A DNA stretch of 64,000 nucleotides from Hemileia vastatrix (GCA_030280995.1 JASXTE010000005.1:35709203-35773202); one strand, 5' to 3'; counted from the first letter of the stretch, positions 46,198 to 57,067 are shown. A program made the numbers and translations. Notes: generated by a model not told the origin, from the sequence alone.

Positions 46198-48579
46198 ATG
46201 GCTTCTGGTTCTGCTATTCCTGTGGTGACTGTCAGTGGGGGGGATGGTCCTCCTTCTGTGATGGTTAGGGAGTGTGTGAGAATTAAAACTTGGGATGGTA
46301 CCAAGTTTAATGGGGAGGATGTCAAGTGGTTTCTAGAGAAGTATGAAACTGCTGCTGGAGTGGATGGTGCTTCCTACCTGGACATGGTGAAGCAGATTAT
46401 CTTCTTCATTGGTGATAGGTCAGTGGAGAAGGAGATTGTGGCCATGTCTGGCTACAAGAAGAGGGATTGGAAATTGTTGTGTAGGGAAATGTTAGATAGA
46501 TGGGGTGTCAGGTTCACTATGGTGGATCTGAACAAGGTTGTCAGTGAATGGCAATCTTATGGTGGTGTTGGTAACTTACATAGTTACAGGAAGTTTCTGC
46601 TACAGTTTGATCCTGTGGTGGAATATTTGGTGGAAGTGGAGGAGCTGGCTCATGAAAATGCTGCCAAGGATGTTTTTTGGTCTGCCCTGGCTAGAGATGT
46701 CAGGATGGATGTGTTGAAGGAGTTGTCAAGAAAGGAATTGATGAAAACTCTTTCTAATGGGGATCAGAAGTTGCCTGCCTTGGATAAGGTGAAGGAGGCT
46801 GTTGAGGCCCATTTAAAGTTTTTGGCTGTGGACACCTATCAGGAGGGGTGTTCCAAGTATGTCAGCAAAGTAAGTGAGGCTTTGGCTGAAGAGGAAGTTA
46901 GGGAGAAGAAGGAGGAAAAAAATTTGGTGCAGGTTCCCAAACAGGAGAGGGACCCAATGGTGGAGCAGTTGGCTGATCTTACAAAGCAGCTGCACATTTT
47001 TGTTCAGGAGGCCAAGAAGTTTAATAAGGCACCTTCTCAGCCAAGAGATTTTGAAAGGAGGGCTGGTAGGAGTGATCCTTGGGTTTGCTCTTATTGCAGT
47101 AGGGGAAGGCACAGGTCCAATGATTGTTGGGCACTGAACAGAGATGTGTCTGAAGAAAAAGTGGAGTTTGATGGCAGGGTTTTTAAGTTCCTTGACGGTT
47201 CCTTTGTGAAGCCCAGTGAGGGGCAGGCTCCTGTTGATTTGGTCAGGAGAAGGGGTGGTCTCAATCAAAGGAGGCCAAGGTTTGAGGAGATTCCTGATCA
47301 GGGGAAGTCTTCTGTTAAGGTAGATGAGGACGTCAAGGGAAAGGGGAAGGAGGTCAATAAGGTCTCTTTTTCTACTTCCTTTGGTGGTTTGGAGTTGTAT
47401 TCTTGTGGTGGACAGTCAAGTGGTGAATGCTTGGCTGGTGTTTATGATGTGGAAGCAGGAAAGGTGGGTAGGCCTAAGAGCAGTTCTCAGGCCCAACCAA
47501 AGCCAAATGCTTCAAAGGGTGATCCTAAGCTGAGTGCAGCTAGGAAAAGGTACAGCAAAGAGGAGCTGTACAAGATGCAGAAGGGTATGGCTGACATGGG
47601 CCCCCCTAGTTTTGGTGCATTGGACCTGAATGGTGAGCCAATGCCAATGGAGGTGGATTCTGACTCCAAGGAGGATGTCCCTTTGGCTTCATTGTCAAAG
47701 CCTGTTGGAGTCAGAGGTTCTGGTGAGGGATCTGGTTTGGTTCCTGTTAATGGTAAATCTGTTTGTGGTGCTGGTCCTCAAGAATCTTCTGGGACCAAGG
47801 TGGTGAAGCAAAGAGCTCACTTTGAGAGGCCAGTAGTGTCTGGTCAAGTTAATGTTATGGACTCTGTCCTGGAAAGGATGAACCAGGGTCAGGTTTCCCT
47901 ATCTTATGGGGAATTGTATGCTATCAGTCCAGGGTTGGCTGATAGGCAGAAGAAGTTGTTGACCAGGAGAAGGGTTTCTTCTGGTGAGGTAGAATACATT
48001 TGTGATTCTGCTGAAAAGTTTGGTGAGGGGTTGGAAACTCATTTTTCTGCTCCTCTGGGATATGTCAATGTCACTCTGAATGGTAGGGAGGCAAGGGCAT
48101 TGGTGGATTCAGGTTCTCAGATAAACCTGATTTCTTTGTTTGAGGCAACTCATATGGGCCTCCCCATCAAAACTGGTATTGGTGGGAATTTGAGAGGGAT
48201 CGGTGGCCATGTCACTGAATTGGTTGGAACTTCAGAGTTTGTGAAGTTAGATGTTGGAGGAGCCTCAGGGAAGGTTCATTTTTACATTGCTAAAGGTAAT
48301 GTAAAAGCAGTTTTGGGCGGGCCATTCTTGATGGATTTTAAGGCAAGAATTGGTTATCAATTTGATTTGGGAATCAGTTTGGAGTTGACTGGTGAAGACA
48401 AAAGGAGGCTTCACATGAGGTTGTCATCCCCTGGAGAGGATGGTTGGGAGACTAGGCCTGGTTTATCTTCAATGTGCCAGTGCATGGACTGCTTCAAGAG
48501 AAGGAAGGAAGTGGGTGCTGCCTCTGGTTTTTTGGAGTGCGGCTCAGGCTCTATTGAGAGTCTGTCTTTTTTAGGGTAA
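46198..48579 (+). CDS. Gag-protease of the 13.2-kb element
   Basis: A 793-residue intact frame. I chose ATG 46198 (MASGSAIPVVTVSGG) as the first ATG after the leader. Residues about 25-220 form the capsid-like domain (KTWDGTKFNGEDVKWFLEKY; WKLLCREMLDRWG). A C-x2-C-x4-H-x4-C zinc knuckle is at residues 297-310 (CSYCSRGRHRSNDC). A Pro/Lys-rich linker follows. The aspartic protease is at about 615-735, with catalytic D637 in ALVDSGSQINLIS and the closing VKAVLGGPFLMDF. The stop TAA (48577-48579) overlaps the ATG of Pol in TAATG. This copy could still produce particles-forming protein as far as the frame shows. Confidence 0.93.
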   Translation: MASGSAIPVVTVSGGDGPPSVMVRECVRIKTWDGTKFNGEDVKWFLEKYETAAGVDGASYLDMVKQIIFFIGDRSVEKEIVAMSGYKKRDWKLLCREMLDRWGVRFTMVDLNKVVSEWQSYGGVGNLHSYRKFLLQFDPVVEYLVEVEELAHENAAKDVFWSALARDVRMDVLKELSRKELMKTLSNGDQKLPALDKVKEAVEAHLKFLAVDTYQEGCSKYVSKVSEALAEEEVREKKEEKNLVQVPKQERDPMVEQLADLTKQLHIFVQEAKKFNKAPSQPRDFERRAGRSDPWVCSYCSRGRHRSNDCWALNRDVSEEKVEFDGRVFKFLDGSFVKPSEGQAPVDLVRRRGGLNQRRPRFEEIPDQGKSSVKVDEDVKGKGKEVNKVSFSTSFGGLELYSCGGQSSGECLAGVYDVEAGKVGRPKSSSQAQPKPNASKGDPKLSAARKRYSKEELYKMQKGMADMGPPSFGALDLNGEPMPMEVDSDSKEDVPLASLSKPVGVRGSGEGSGLVPVNGKSVCGAGPQESSGTKVVKQRAHFERPVVSGQVNVMDSVLERMNQGQVSLSYGELYAISPGLADRQKKLLTRRRVSSGEVEYICDSAEKFGEGLETHFSAPLGYVNVTLNGREARALVDSGSQINLISLFEATHMGLPIKTGIGGNLRGIGGHVTELVGTSEFVKLDVGGASGKVHFYIAKGNVKAVLGGPFLMDFKARIGYQFDLGISLELTGEDKRRLHMRLSSPGEDGWETRPGLSSMCQCMDCFKRRKEVGAASGFLECGSGSIESLSFLG

Positions 48580-51500
48580 TGAGGGCTGATCACCCTAGTG
48601 CTACAACCTCTCCCCGAGATGAGGAAATCCCAGGTTGTAGTAGGTCAGCTCCCTTGGAGATATACCAAGTGGATTTTCAACTTTCTCTTTTTAATGTTTC
48701 TCTTCTCTGCAAGTATTCATCAAGTTTTTTATCAAGTCTCTGTTCTCTCTCAAGATTCTTAATTATTTTTAATTCAAGTTCAAAGAAGAAGATTGGTTAT
48801 ATATCTTTATTGAAAGATATGCGGAAAAGTTTTGGGGCGGTGAGATTGGGGTCTAAAAGTAAGTCCTCCCAATTGTGCACTGCTAGGGTTTCTTCTAAAC
48901 CTTTCAAAAACATTACCTGGGCCACACCTGTGAGCATTGGGGAAACCCCTGATTATTTTTGTAGGACAAAAGAAAACTCAAGAAAAGAAGATAAAAATTT
49001 CAAGATAATTCACGAAAATCAAGAAAAAAATCTGAAGATAATGAAGAAAGAAGATGCAAAATATTTTTGTGAAGATCGTCAAGATCTATTTTTGGGCCTC
49101 CAGCATGAGGTTAAACTGCAGAAAATTTTGAAGAGAGAAGATCATCAAGATCGATTTTTGGACCTCCAGCATGAGGATAAACTGCACAATTTTAGAAGAT
49201 GTGATTCAGAAGATGAATCAAGATTTGAAGATTTGGAAGTTGGAAGTGAGGATGAAGATGTGGAATTGCGGAAAAGTTTTGGAGTGGTGAGATTGGGGTG
49301 TAAAAGTAAGTCCTCCCAATTGTGCACCGCTAGGGTTTCTTCTACACCTTTCAAAAACATTACCTTGGCCACACATGTGAGCAATGGGGAAACCCTTGGT
49401 TTTTGTTCCAGGTCTGGTGGTGAAGAATTCCTGAAGATCCCTCAAGTTGAAGGTGGAGCGGAAAAGTATAAAAAGGTAGCGCAGAAGATTAGGCCTGTCA
49501 ATGAGCCTATGCCTGTGGGTTTGAATCCGCCTTTGAAGAGACCTCCTTTGTCAAGAGATCCGTACTGTACTCCTTTGGTGAAGAATCCTCCAGAATTTGT
49601 AGAGATGGCTAGGGTGACCGTGGAAAGATTGAAAGTTGTTAATTTTGGTCCTGATGGGTGGTTGCCTGAGGAAGAAAAGAAGTTGTTGTTGCACGTTATT
49701 GTGCTAAGGGAAAAAGCGGTGGCATTTGTTGAGGAGGAAAGGGGTGTATTGAAGCACTCTTATGGGGAACCTTACTTGATTCCTGTTGTTTGTCATGAAC
49801 CTTGGCAAATCAAACCTATTCCGATTCCAGCGGCTATTTGAGAGGATTTTGTAGAGATTTTTAGGGAAAGAGTCAGGACTGGGTTATATGAACAATCAAC
49901 ATCCAGTTACTCAAGTCCGGTGTTCTGTGTAAAGAAGCAGAATGGAAAGTTGAGGGTGGTTCATGATCTTAGAGCCTTGAATAGAGTCACTATCAAGGAC
50001 GCTGGTATGCCGCCAAGTGTAGAGGATTTTGTTGAAGCTTTTGCTGGAAGGGTGTGTTATGGTTTGGGTGATATTCTGGGTGGTTATGATGAGAGGGAAC
50101 TACATACGGATTCAAGGCCTCTCACAACTTTTGAGACTCCTTTGGGAAGATTTCAGCTCACTAGGTTGCCTCAAGGAGCAACTAATTCAGTGGCAGTTTA
50201 TCAAGCACAGATGGCTTGGATATTGCAGGATGAGGTTCCTACTCATGCTGGTATTTTTATTGATTATGGTGGAATTAAAGGACCATCCACTGATTATGGT
50301 AATGAGGTGTTATCGGAGAGCCCTAGAATAAGGAGGTTTGTGTGGGAATATGCAATAACTCTAGAGAGAGTGTTGTTTAGGATTGAAGAGGCTGGTTTGA
50401 CCATTTCAGGGTCAAAATTCTGTTGTTGTGTTCCTGCTTTGGAAATTCTGGGTCATGTGGTATGTAAAGAGGGAAGGATTATGGCAAAGAAGAAGATTAA
50501 TAAAATTAAGTCATGGCCAAGGCATAAAAATACTACTGAAGTCAGAGGAGTTTTGGGTGTATGTGTATATGTCAGGATTTTCATTAAGGATTTTTCTTTG
50601 TTGGCTTCACCTTTAAGGAGGTTGACCAGAAAAGATGCAGATTGGGAATGGAATGAGGAGTGTGAAGAGGCTTTTCAGAAGCTGAAAAAGGTTGTTGGTG
50701 AAGATATAATTCTTCACAAGTTGGATTATGGTGTTGGTGCTGGAAAGATTTATCTGGCAGTGGACTCAAGCTATATTGCTGCTGGTGCTGTTTTGTCTCA
50801 GGAGGATAAGACTGGGAGGGTCAGGCCAGTAAGATATGAGTCTGTGGTGTTTAATGAGGTGGAATCTAGGTATTCTCAACCTAAGTTGGAATTGTGTGGC
50901 GTAGCTAAAATTTTAAAGAAGCTACAGACAGTTTTGTGGGGGCTGCATTTTGAGCTGCAGGTGGATGCAAAATCTTTGGTTCAGATGATCAATACACCTA
51001 GTCTTCCAAATTCTCCAATGACTAGGTGGGTGGCATTTATTCAACATTTTTCTTTTGACCTGGTACACAAACCAGGTAAAACTTTTACTATGCCTGATGG
51101 GTTATCAAGGAGGCCACCTACAGATGAGGATTCTGATTCTGAAGAGTTTGACGAAGATGTTCCAGTGATTAGGGCCAGCACAAAGGGTGCTGAGGATTTT
51201 TCTTTCCTCCCCCATGAGGCTAAACTGGATGATTGTTCTGACCTCCCCCAAGAGGCTAAACTGGCTGGATCTGATCTTGATTCTGGTGATCAGGATGTTT
51301 TTGTTGATGAAGATGGAGTTGTTGTTTGGGACAGCTCAAAATTGAAAAAGGGTGTTTTTGTTAGTGAACTGGATTATCACAAGGTTCAGTGGAAAGAGAA
51401 GGACGTGCCAAAATTTAAGGATTGGTGTCCTGGTTGGGCTGCTCAATTGGCTCATGTTCACACTGGTGATTTTGATGACAGAGTTGTACCCTTGGATGTT

Positions 51501-52799
51501 GTTTTGTTGGATTTTGAAGATGAGACCTGGGGTCAATCTGGGTTTTATTTTATTTTGGTAGAATATCTGTTGACCTTGGAGAGGCCAGATAGTTGTGATG
51601 ATGATACTTGGTTGGCAATCAAGAAGAAGAGTCCTGGATTTTATGTGTCAGGAAGGCGGTTGATGAGAAGGAGACATCCTAATCCTCAAGTGGTGTTGAC
51701 TCAGAAGAAGGGTCAAGAATTGGTTTTGAAGTCTTTGCATGAAGACCTTGGTCATAGAGGCTTTGGGGAGACTTATAGAAGAGTAGCAGACAGATTTTGG
51801 TGGCGGGGTATGAAGTTGGCTGTGCAGGGTTGGGTTAAATCTTGTGAAGAATGTCAAAGAAGAAGTCACTTGAAACCTAAAGAGATGGGCCATGCTACTG
51901 GTGAATCAACTGTTTTTGGAAGGGTCAGTCTGGATGCTGTCCATATTAAAGAGGGCAGGTATAAATACTTGATTGTTGCTAGGGATGATTTGTCTGGTTG
52001 GGTTGAGGCAGTGCCTCTGGTTAATTTGACTGCCAAGAATGTGGCAGAATTTTTGAAGAAGGAGTGGATTTATAGGTATGGGTTGATGAAGTTGGTGACT
52101 GTTGATGGTGGGCCAGAGTTTGGTGCCGAATTTAAAGAAGCTGTGGCTAGTGTTGGTTCTAGGGTTAGAGTGGCTACACCGTATTATCCTGAAGCTGAAT
52201 GCATGGTTGAAAGAGGCCATCAAGTTATCAAGAATGCTTTGGTGAAGATGTGTGGAGATAGTGCCGAAAAGTGGAGGCATTATTTACCCTTGGTTTTATT
52301 TGCTGATAGGGTCACTGTGAAGAGGACAACTGGCTATTCTCCTTATGAGCTAATGTTTGGTCAAAAAGCCATTCTGCCAGTGGACTTGGAAGCTGTATCT
52401 TATCTTGGAATTGATTGGAATGACGTGCACTCAACAGAAGATTTGCTCTGTGCCAGGATGCAACAGTTGGAATGTAGAGAGGAATGTCAAGAGAAGGCAT
52501 ACTCTAGGATGATGAAGATTAGGAATCAATCAGTCAGATACTGGGACAAGAAGTTAGCTCATAGACTCAGGAATCCCTTGAAACCTGGTTGTTTGGTTTT
52601 GGTGTATAATAGAAGTTTGGAGAGTCAGTGGGGCAAAATGTTTGCTGACAGATGGAATGGACGTTACAGAGTCAGGTCTCAGGCGTCTGGAGGTTCTTAT
52701 GTTTTGGAAGAGTTGGATGGTGCAGTCTTGAAAAAGAGGGTGGCTGCAGACCAAGTGAAGAGGTTTTATCCCAGAGGCACTAGGCACGAAGAAGATTGA
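48579..52799 (+). pseudogene. Pol of the 13.2-kb element: RT, RNase H, integrase
   Basis: The frame starts at ATG 48579 inside the Gag stop (TAATG) and is open to 52799 except for one TGA at 49839-49841 just before RT. The first 420 codons are unusual: a 131-bp duplication (48821-48951 and 49268-49398) encodes a repeated RKSFG-VRLG-KSKSSQLCTARVSS module, with shorter LQHE-KL repeats between. RT has KLRVVHDLRALNRVT, LGDILGGYDERELHTDSRPL and, at about 50256, FIDYGGIKGP where relatives have YIDD, so the second catalytic Asp is Tyr. RNase H: IYLAVDSSYIAAGAVLSQ, KLELCGVAKIL, LQVDAKSLV. Integrase: a H-H-C-C zinc segment (HEDLGHRGF ... SCEECQRR), LDAVHI, VDGGPEFGAEF and ECMVERGHQVIKN. The TGA and the RT change make this copy probably inactive. 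Confidence 0.92.
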
Positions 52800-52887
52800 C
52801 TCCGCAATGAGGATAAACTACGGACCATTCTTTAATTTTGGTTTTTTTTTGTGGTGATGCTATGCATCTGTTTGTTGGAATTTTTTG

Positions 52888-53345
52888 TTAGAGGGTACCC
52901 ATGGGTGGGGCTTCTAGATTTGATCTTGGCAAGTGTGGGGGTGACTGATGGGCTGGCTGCTCTATCAACAGTTACCCCATATTGTCTGTTTCAAACCCTT
53001 TTTCTTAATTTGGTTGAACCCTAGTATTGGTTTATTTTCACAGGTTTTAGTCCTCTATGACTTTAAACTGGTAATTCCTTTGGTTTTCAAGTGCCGGACT
53101 CTTCACTCTTATTGGTTTTGGTTTTTTTGTGTTGGACATTGTGTTTTTGTTAGATGGTACCCAGGGGGGGCTTCTAGATTTTATTTTGGTAAGTGTGGGG
53201 GTAACTGATGAGCTGGCTGCTCTGTAGAACAGTTACCCCAGAATGTCTGTCTCAAGTCTTTTGTTTTTCCTAGTTGAATTCTAGTTCTGTTGTTTATTAC
53301 TCAGGTTTCAAGTCCGCTATGACTTTAAACTGGTTTGGGACTGGC
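52888..53345 (+). repeat. About 258-bp tandem duplication after pol, third copy at 56090-56260
   Basis: Both units hold GGTACCCA, GGGGCTTCTAGATTT, CTGATG-GCTGGCTGCTCT, CAGTTACCCCA and end in TATGACTTTAAACTGG. A diverged third unit (GGGTATCCACAGGGGGAACC ... CAATTACCCCAG) lies at 56090-56260. A shorter pair (CACATCA-GG...TGGATGTGGG...CTCATCAATTGG) is at 53609-53690 and 53800-53878. Confidence 0.8.
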
Positions 53346-54063
53346 TTCTTTATCTTTGGTTCTTTCAGATTGGTGGTGGATCACTGGTGGTCTCCCGTCA
53401 TTTTTACTTATTGGAGGGAGCCCACCCAGTGATCATTTCTATGGACCGGAATTTCCCTTATTGGACAATTTATGGAGCTGGTTTTTCTTTGATTTTTTTG
53501 CAGTTATGTTTTTGCTAGATAGCAGTTTTAGATTATTTTCTTTTTTCTCTTTTTTTCTTTTAATTTTTTATGGGGGTTGTTTAAAATTATAAAGTCAAAA
53601 ATATAGGGTGTTACCACATCAGGGCCACCTGGATGTGGGCAAGCGTTGGTGGGGAAAGGCTCATCAATTGGCCGGGCAATGCTATTTTATTTTTGTTTAT
53701 TATTTATTTCATGTGTTTCTGTGTTTCATTATTTTTATTATCTTCTGAATTTCTAAATTTTTTGAATTTTGTTTTCTGTTAATCATTTAAAAGATTTAAT
53801 TGTGTATCCACATCAAGGTGCATTTGGATGTGGGTAAGGTATCAGGGGATCAGCTCATCAATTGGCTGGGGGATACCATTTGTATTATTTTTTATATTTT
53901 ATTTTATTTCATTTATGTTATTTCATTTCATTTTATTTATTAATTTTTTTATTTTTAGTATATTAGTAGACAGTAAAAAAAAAAAAAAAAAAAAAAAAAT
54001 TCTGAAATTATTTTTATTAATTGTTTTATATTATTATTATGTTTCTAATCTTTTTGCAGGAGC
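53346..54063. other. T-rich spacer inside the 13.2-kb element
   Basis: Between the duplicated blocks and the first antisense gene. T-rich frames (53335-53592; 53828-54109) are compositional. A 25-nt A-run lies near 53975. It probably includes the 3' UTR of the antisense gene ending at 54064. Confidence 0.6.
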
Positions 54064-55637
54064 TCATTGTCTGGATGATGAAGCTTCTGGAGGCTGGTCT
54101 GGATTGTGATGACGTTTTTGTTTTTTGTTGGGATTGTGGGAAGCACTGTGTTCTTTGAAGTGCATCCTTCTGGAGAGATTATAGGGATTGTAATGATCAG
54201 GGATTGGATTAGAGGGAAGTTCAGAGGAGGAAGAAGAAGAAGAGGCAGGAATGGAGTGCTGGAGGGTGTGTTTAATGATCCTAGACATTTTCCAGTGGTC
54301 ATCCAGTAGGCGCTTTCTCAAGGATTTTTCAAAGTCATTCAAGGGTCCATGGAGGGCAAAGGCTTTTAGCATATTGGAACACATGGTGCTTAGGTGTTTC
54401 TTCCTGTCTCCATAATCCAGGGTCAAAGAAGTTTCAAGAGTTTGGCCAACTCCAATAATAGATTCAGGAGGAGGGGTGCCAACTAGACAAGAAGAATTGG
54501 ATCAGTAATTATTTTTGTTGAAGGAATGGAATAATTAATTTGGTACTTACAGATTGGAAGCTCATCAAATCTGTAAGCAGCTGGGATTTGGATCTCTGAC
54601 AATTTTGTAATGGTCATAGTGGGTGGATCAACTAGGGAAAGATATGGATTCTCATGGTCATCCTCTGAAGGATCCTGAGAAGGTGAACTGGGATGCTGAG
54701 GTTCCTGGGGCCTAGTTGGAGCAGTGAGATTGTGGTTGTTGTTGTGGTTGTTATCTCTGTTGGATTCAGCTGGAGGAGGTGCTGGTGATGGAGTACCAGG
54801 GTTGTTAAAGGATGGAGCAGGAGAGGGGGATTTGGAAGCAGACTGCTCTTTTCTGGGTGGAGAATTTGAAGAGATGGAACTGTCAGAAGAGTAGTTGGCT
54901 GACAGAGGAGAGGTGTAGTTTCTTTGTCTTAGTTGGGGACGAAGTTGTTGTTGTGGAGCAGTGTGTGGTGTTCTGGTTTCTTCTTGGGGCTCTCTGGCAG
55001 TTCTCTTAGAAATCTGGGAAATTTTGGTGCTTTTGGACTTTGGAAGGGTGGATTGCATTGCTCTGGGAGCAGTAGGAGGTAGTTGGGTTGAGTTGTTGTT
55101 GTTGTCTGGATGAATTTGGCTATTTTCTGGCCGTTTTTGGAGGTTTTGGCCCTGATTTTCACTGTTTGGTGAGGCGGGCGGGCCGCCCGACGTTGGCCGG
55201 GCCACTTGGACGCGGTCTAGAAGCCTGGGAGTTGATTTTGAAGCTTTTGGAGCCAATTTGGCGGAGATAAAGGCAGTTTATTGTGAGGCTAAGGCTGGTC
55301 TTTTGGGAAGAGTGCGGGAAGCTGAGCTTCTGGATCTTCTGGAAGGAGCAGAAGATAGAGAGGAAGAGGAAGGACCAAGCTCTGGGGATCTGGTAGGGGA
55401 TCTGGAGATGTATTTGTGAGAAGGAGAAGGCGGAGGAATAGGGTAGTTGGCGTCTCTGTCACATCTTTTCTTTTTGGAATAACAAGAGTCACAAGCCCTG
55501 TTGTAGAATTTGGATTCAGGATTTGGAAGAGTGAAGGTGCAAGGTCTGCACATGTGGATGCACTGTTTGCAGGCATAGTCCTTGGGAGCAGTGAAGCAAG
55601 GGAGAGTAGAAGGGTTAACATCAGGAGATCCAGCCAT
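54064..55637 (-). pseudogene. Antisense gene X: Zn2Cys6-like cysteine cluster protein inside the retrotransposon
   Basis: Runs opposite to gag-pol. ATG 55637; exon 1 55637-54551, 68-nt GT-AG intron (54550-54483; donor GTAAGT, acceptor TCTAG), exon 2 54482-54064; phases agree, about 501 codons. One in-frame TAA (55278-55280) interrupts it; a CAA codon would differ by one transition. Residues 23-59 contain C23-x2-C26-x6-C33-x15-C49-x2-C52-x6-C59, the second half reading CDSCYSKKKRC. This resembles a fungal Zn2Cys6 cluster, but the basic residues are in the second half-site, whereas GAL4-type factors carry them in the first. Then come about 230 Ser/Pro/Gln/Asn-rich residues and a better ordered C-terminus (GVGQTLETSLTLDYGDRKKH, KSLRKRLLDDHWKMSRIIKH) ending in a basic His/Lys tail. 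I know no retrotransposon protein like it; a transcription-regulator or host-derived gene is possible. Confidence 0.7.
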
Positions 55638-55788
55638 GATCTGTGGTGAGAAAAGATGATGAAAAGGGATAGGAGGAGATTTTTGTCAGTGATGGGTAGA
55701 TGATGAAGTGAAGGTGGAAGTTCAGCAGGTTGGCTGTAGAGGTGTGCTGCATGAAATTGGCTGCGTCTATTTTATGCAAAATTCCGTC

Positions 55789-56327
55789 AGTCCATCAAGA
55801 CTCTAAACTGAAAAAGCTATATTATCAAGTCAGTCCATCAAGACTCTAAACTGAAAAAGCTTGGTATCAAGATCAGTCCATCAAGACTTTAAACTGAAAT
55901 CTGGTTTCTGTTAGTCCTCCAAGACTTTAAACTGGCTGGTTTCAAGATTTTATCAAGGCTAGTCCGTCAAGACTTTAAACTGAACACTGTGTTAGTCCCC
56001 CAAGACTTTAAACTGAGGGTTGTAAGTCCCCCAAGACTATAAGCTGAGGGAAAAGTTTTTGTTGTTGGAGTTGGTTTGAAAGATTGGTGGAGGGTATCCA
56101 CAGGGGGAACCTCCAAATTTAGCAAAGGCAATTTTGGGGTAATTGATGGGCTGGCAGCTCTATTCACAATTACCCCAGATCGTTAGTTTTTTCTCTGTGT
56201 CTTAATGTGGTTGATCTCTGGTTCTGGGTTTATGATTTAGGTTTTGAGTCCCCCAAGACTTTAAACTGAGGGTTTTTGAGTCCCCCAAGACTATAAAATG
56301 AGGATGGTTCCCCAAGACTTAAAACTG
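55789..56327. repeat. Cluster of ten 22-bp AGTCC...TTTAAACTG motifs
   Basis: Copies of AGTCCNNCAAGACTTTAAAC plus TG begin at 55789, 55832, 55875, 55913, 55961, 55994, 56025, 56247, 56279 and 56306. They fill the space between antisense gene Y (upstream) and antisense gene X (starting 55637), i.e. the expected promoter of X. Seven related copies occur elsewhere in the element (49097, 49163, 51206, 51242, 52799, 53049, 53311), four of them inside Pol. Confidence 0.85.
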
Positions 56328-56388
56328 AGGGTTGTTTGTGGTTACATCCTTTAGAGGGTGTGGTCAATTTTTCTTTTCTGAATCAAAC

Positions 56389-57059
56389 TCAAGTACTAGT
56401 GGAATTACAGAGGGAATCAAGAGATGAAATGAAGTGTTCAGAATTAGCCTTGAATTGGTGAATGAGGTGTCTTCTGTTCTCAATGTCCTGTGGATCTCTA
56501 GCAGGTGTGGATTGAAAGTAGTGAAGCAGAAGTTGCTTCTGTTGTGATGTGTGTTGTTGGAACTTGGCCTTGATAGTGGGCAAGTGCGTTGGTGTTGGTG
56601 GTGCAATGGATCCTACATTGTTATCATCACTATCAGAAGAGGAAGGAACTGAGAAGTTATCAGTTTTAAAGTTGAAGGAAGGAATGAATGTTCTTTACCA
56701 TCAGATGGACCAGGGATGGGGGAACTAGTTGTTTTATGGGTTGTGGCACTCTTCTGGGAAGGGTGGAGCTTTTTGATTAATCTGGGTATCAGGATGGATG
56801 GCCTAGATCTTTTGGTGCTGGCAGAAGAAGGACCAGGCTGAGGTGGAGGTGAATCTGTTGCAGAAGAAAGTGGACCAGGTCTGTGGCAGGTCTTCTTTCT
56901 GGAGTGGCAGACATCGCAGGATGTTCTGTATGGATGGACAGGTGGTGTCATGGCGCAGATTAAATTATTGTCGATGCAGTATTGGCAGGGGCCCATTTCA
57001 GAGGCAGATTTGGGAAGGAGGTTAAACATGGTGGTTGGATGAAGAAAGAATGCGGACAT
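56389..57059 (-). CDS. Antisense gene Y: Zn2Cys6-like cysteine cluster protein inside the retrotransposon
   Basis: Two exons on the minus strand: 57059-56699 and 56648-56389, 50-nt GT-AG intron, phase 1, no internal stop, 206 residues. The ATG at 57059 (or the next at 57029) lies immediately inside the 3' LTR, so the LTR could serve as antisense promoter. Residues 25-58 hold C25-x2-C28-x6-C35-x12-C48-x2-C51-x6-C58, which fits the Zn2Cys6 spacing rule (C-x2-C-x6-C-x5-12-C-x2-C-x6-8-C). As in gene X the Lys/Arg residues are in the second half-site (CDVCHSRKKTC). A Ser/Pro-rich linker and a Gln/His-rich helical C-terminus (KAKFQQHTSQQKQLLLHYF) follow. X and Y share the N-terminal layout and are probably related. 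Function unknown; DNA binding is inferred from the motif only. Confidence 0.72.
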
Positions 57060-57067
57060 TCTCAATT

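Noticed and set aside
53335..54109. T-rich hydrophobic frames after pol, considered as an envelope-like gene
   Set aside because: Short, interrupted, no signal peptide followed by an ectodomain; composition explains the hydrophobicity.
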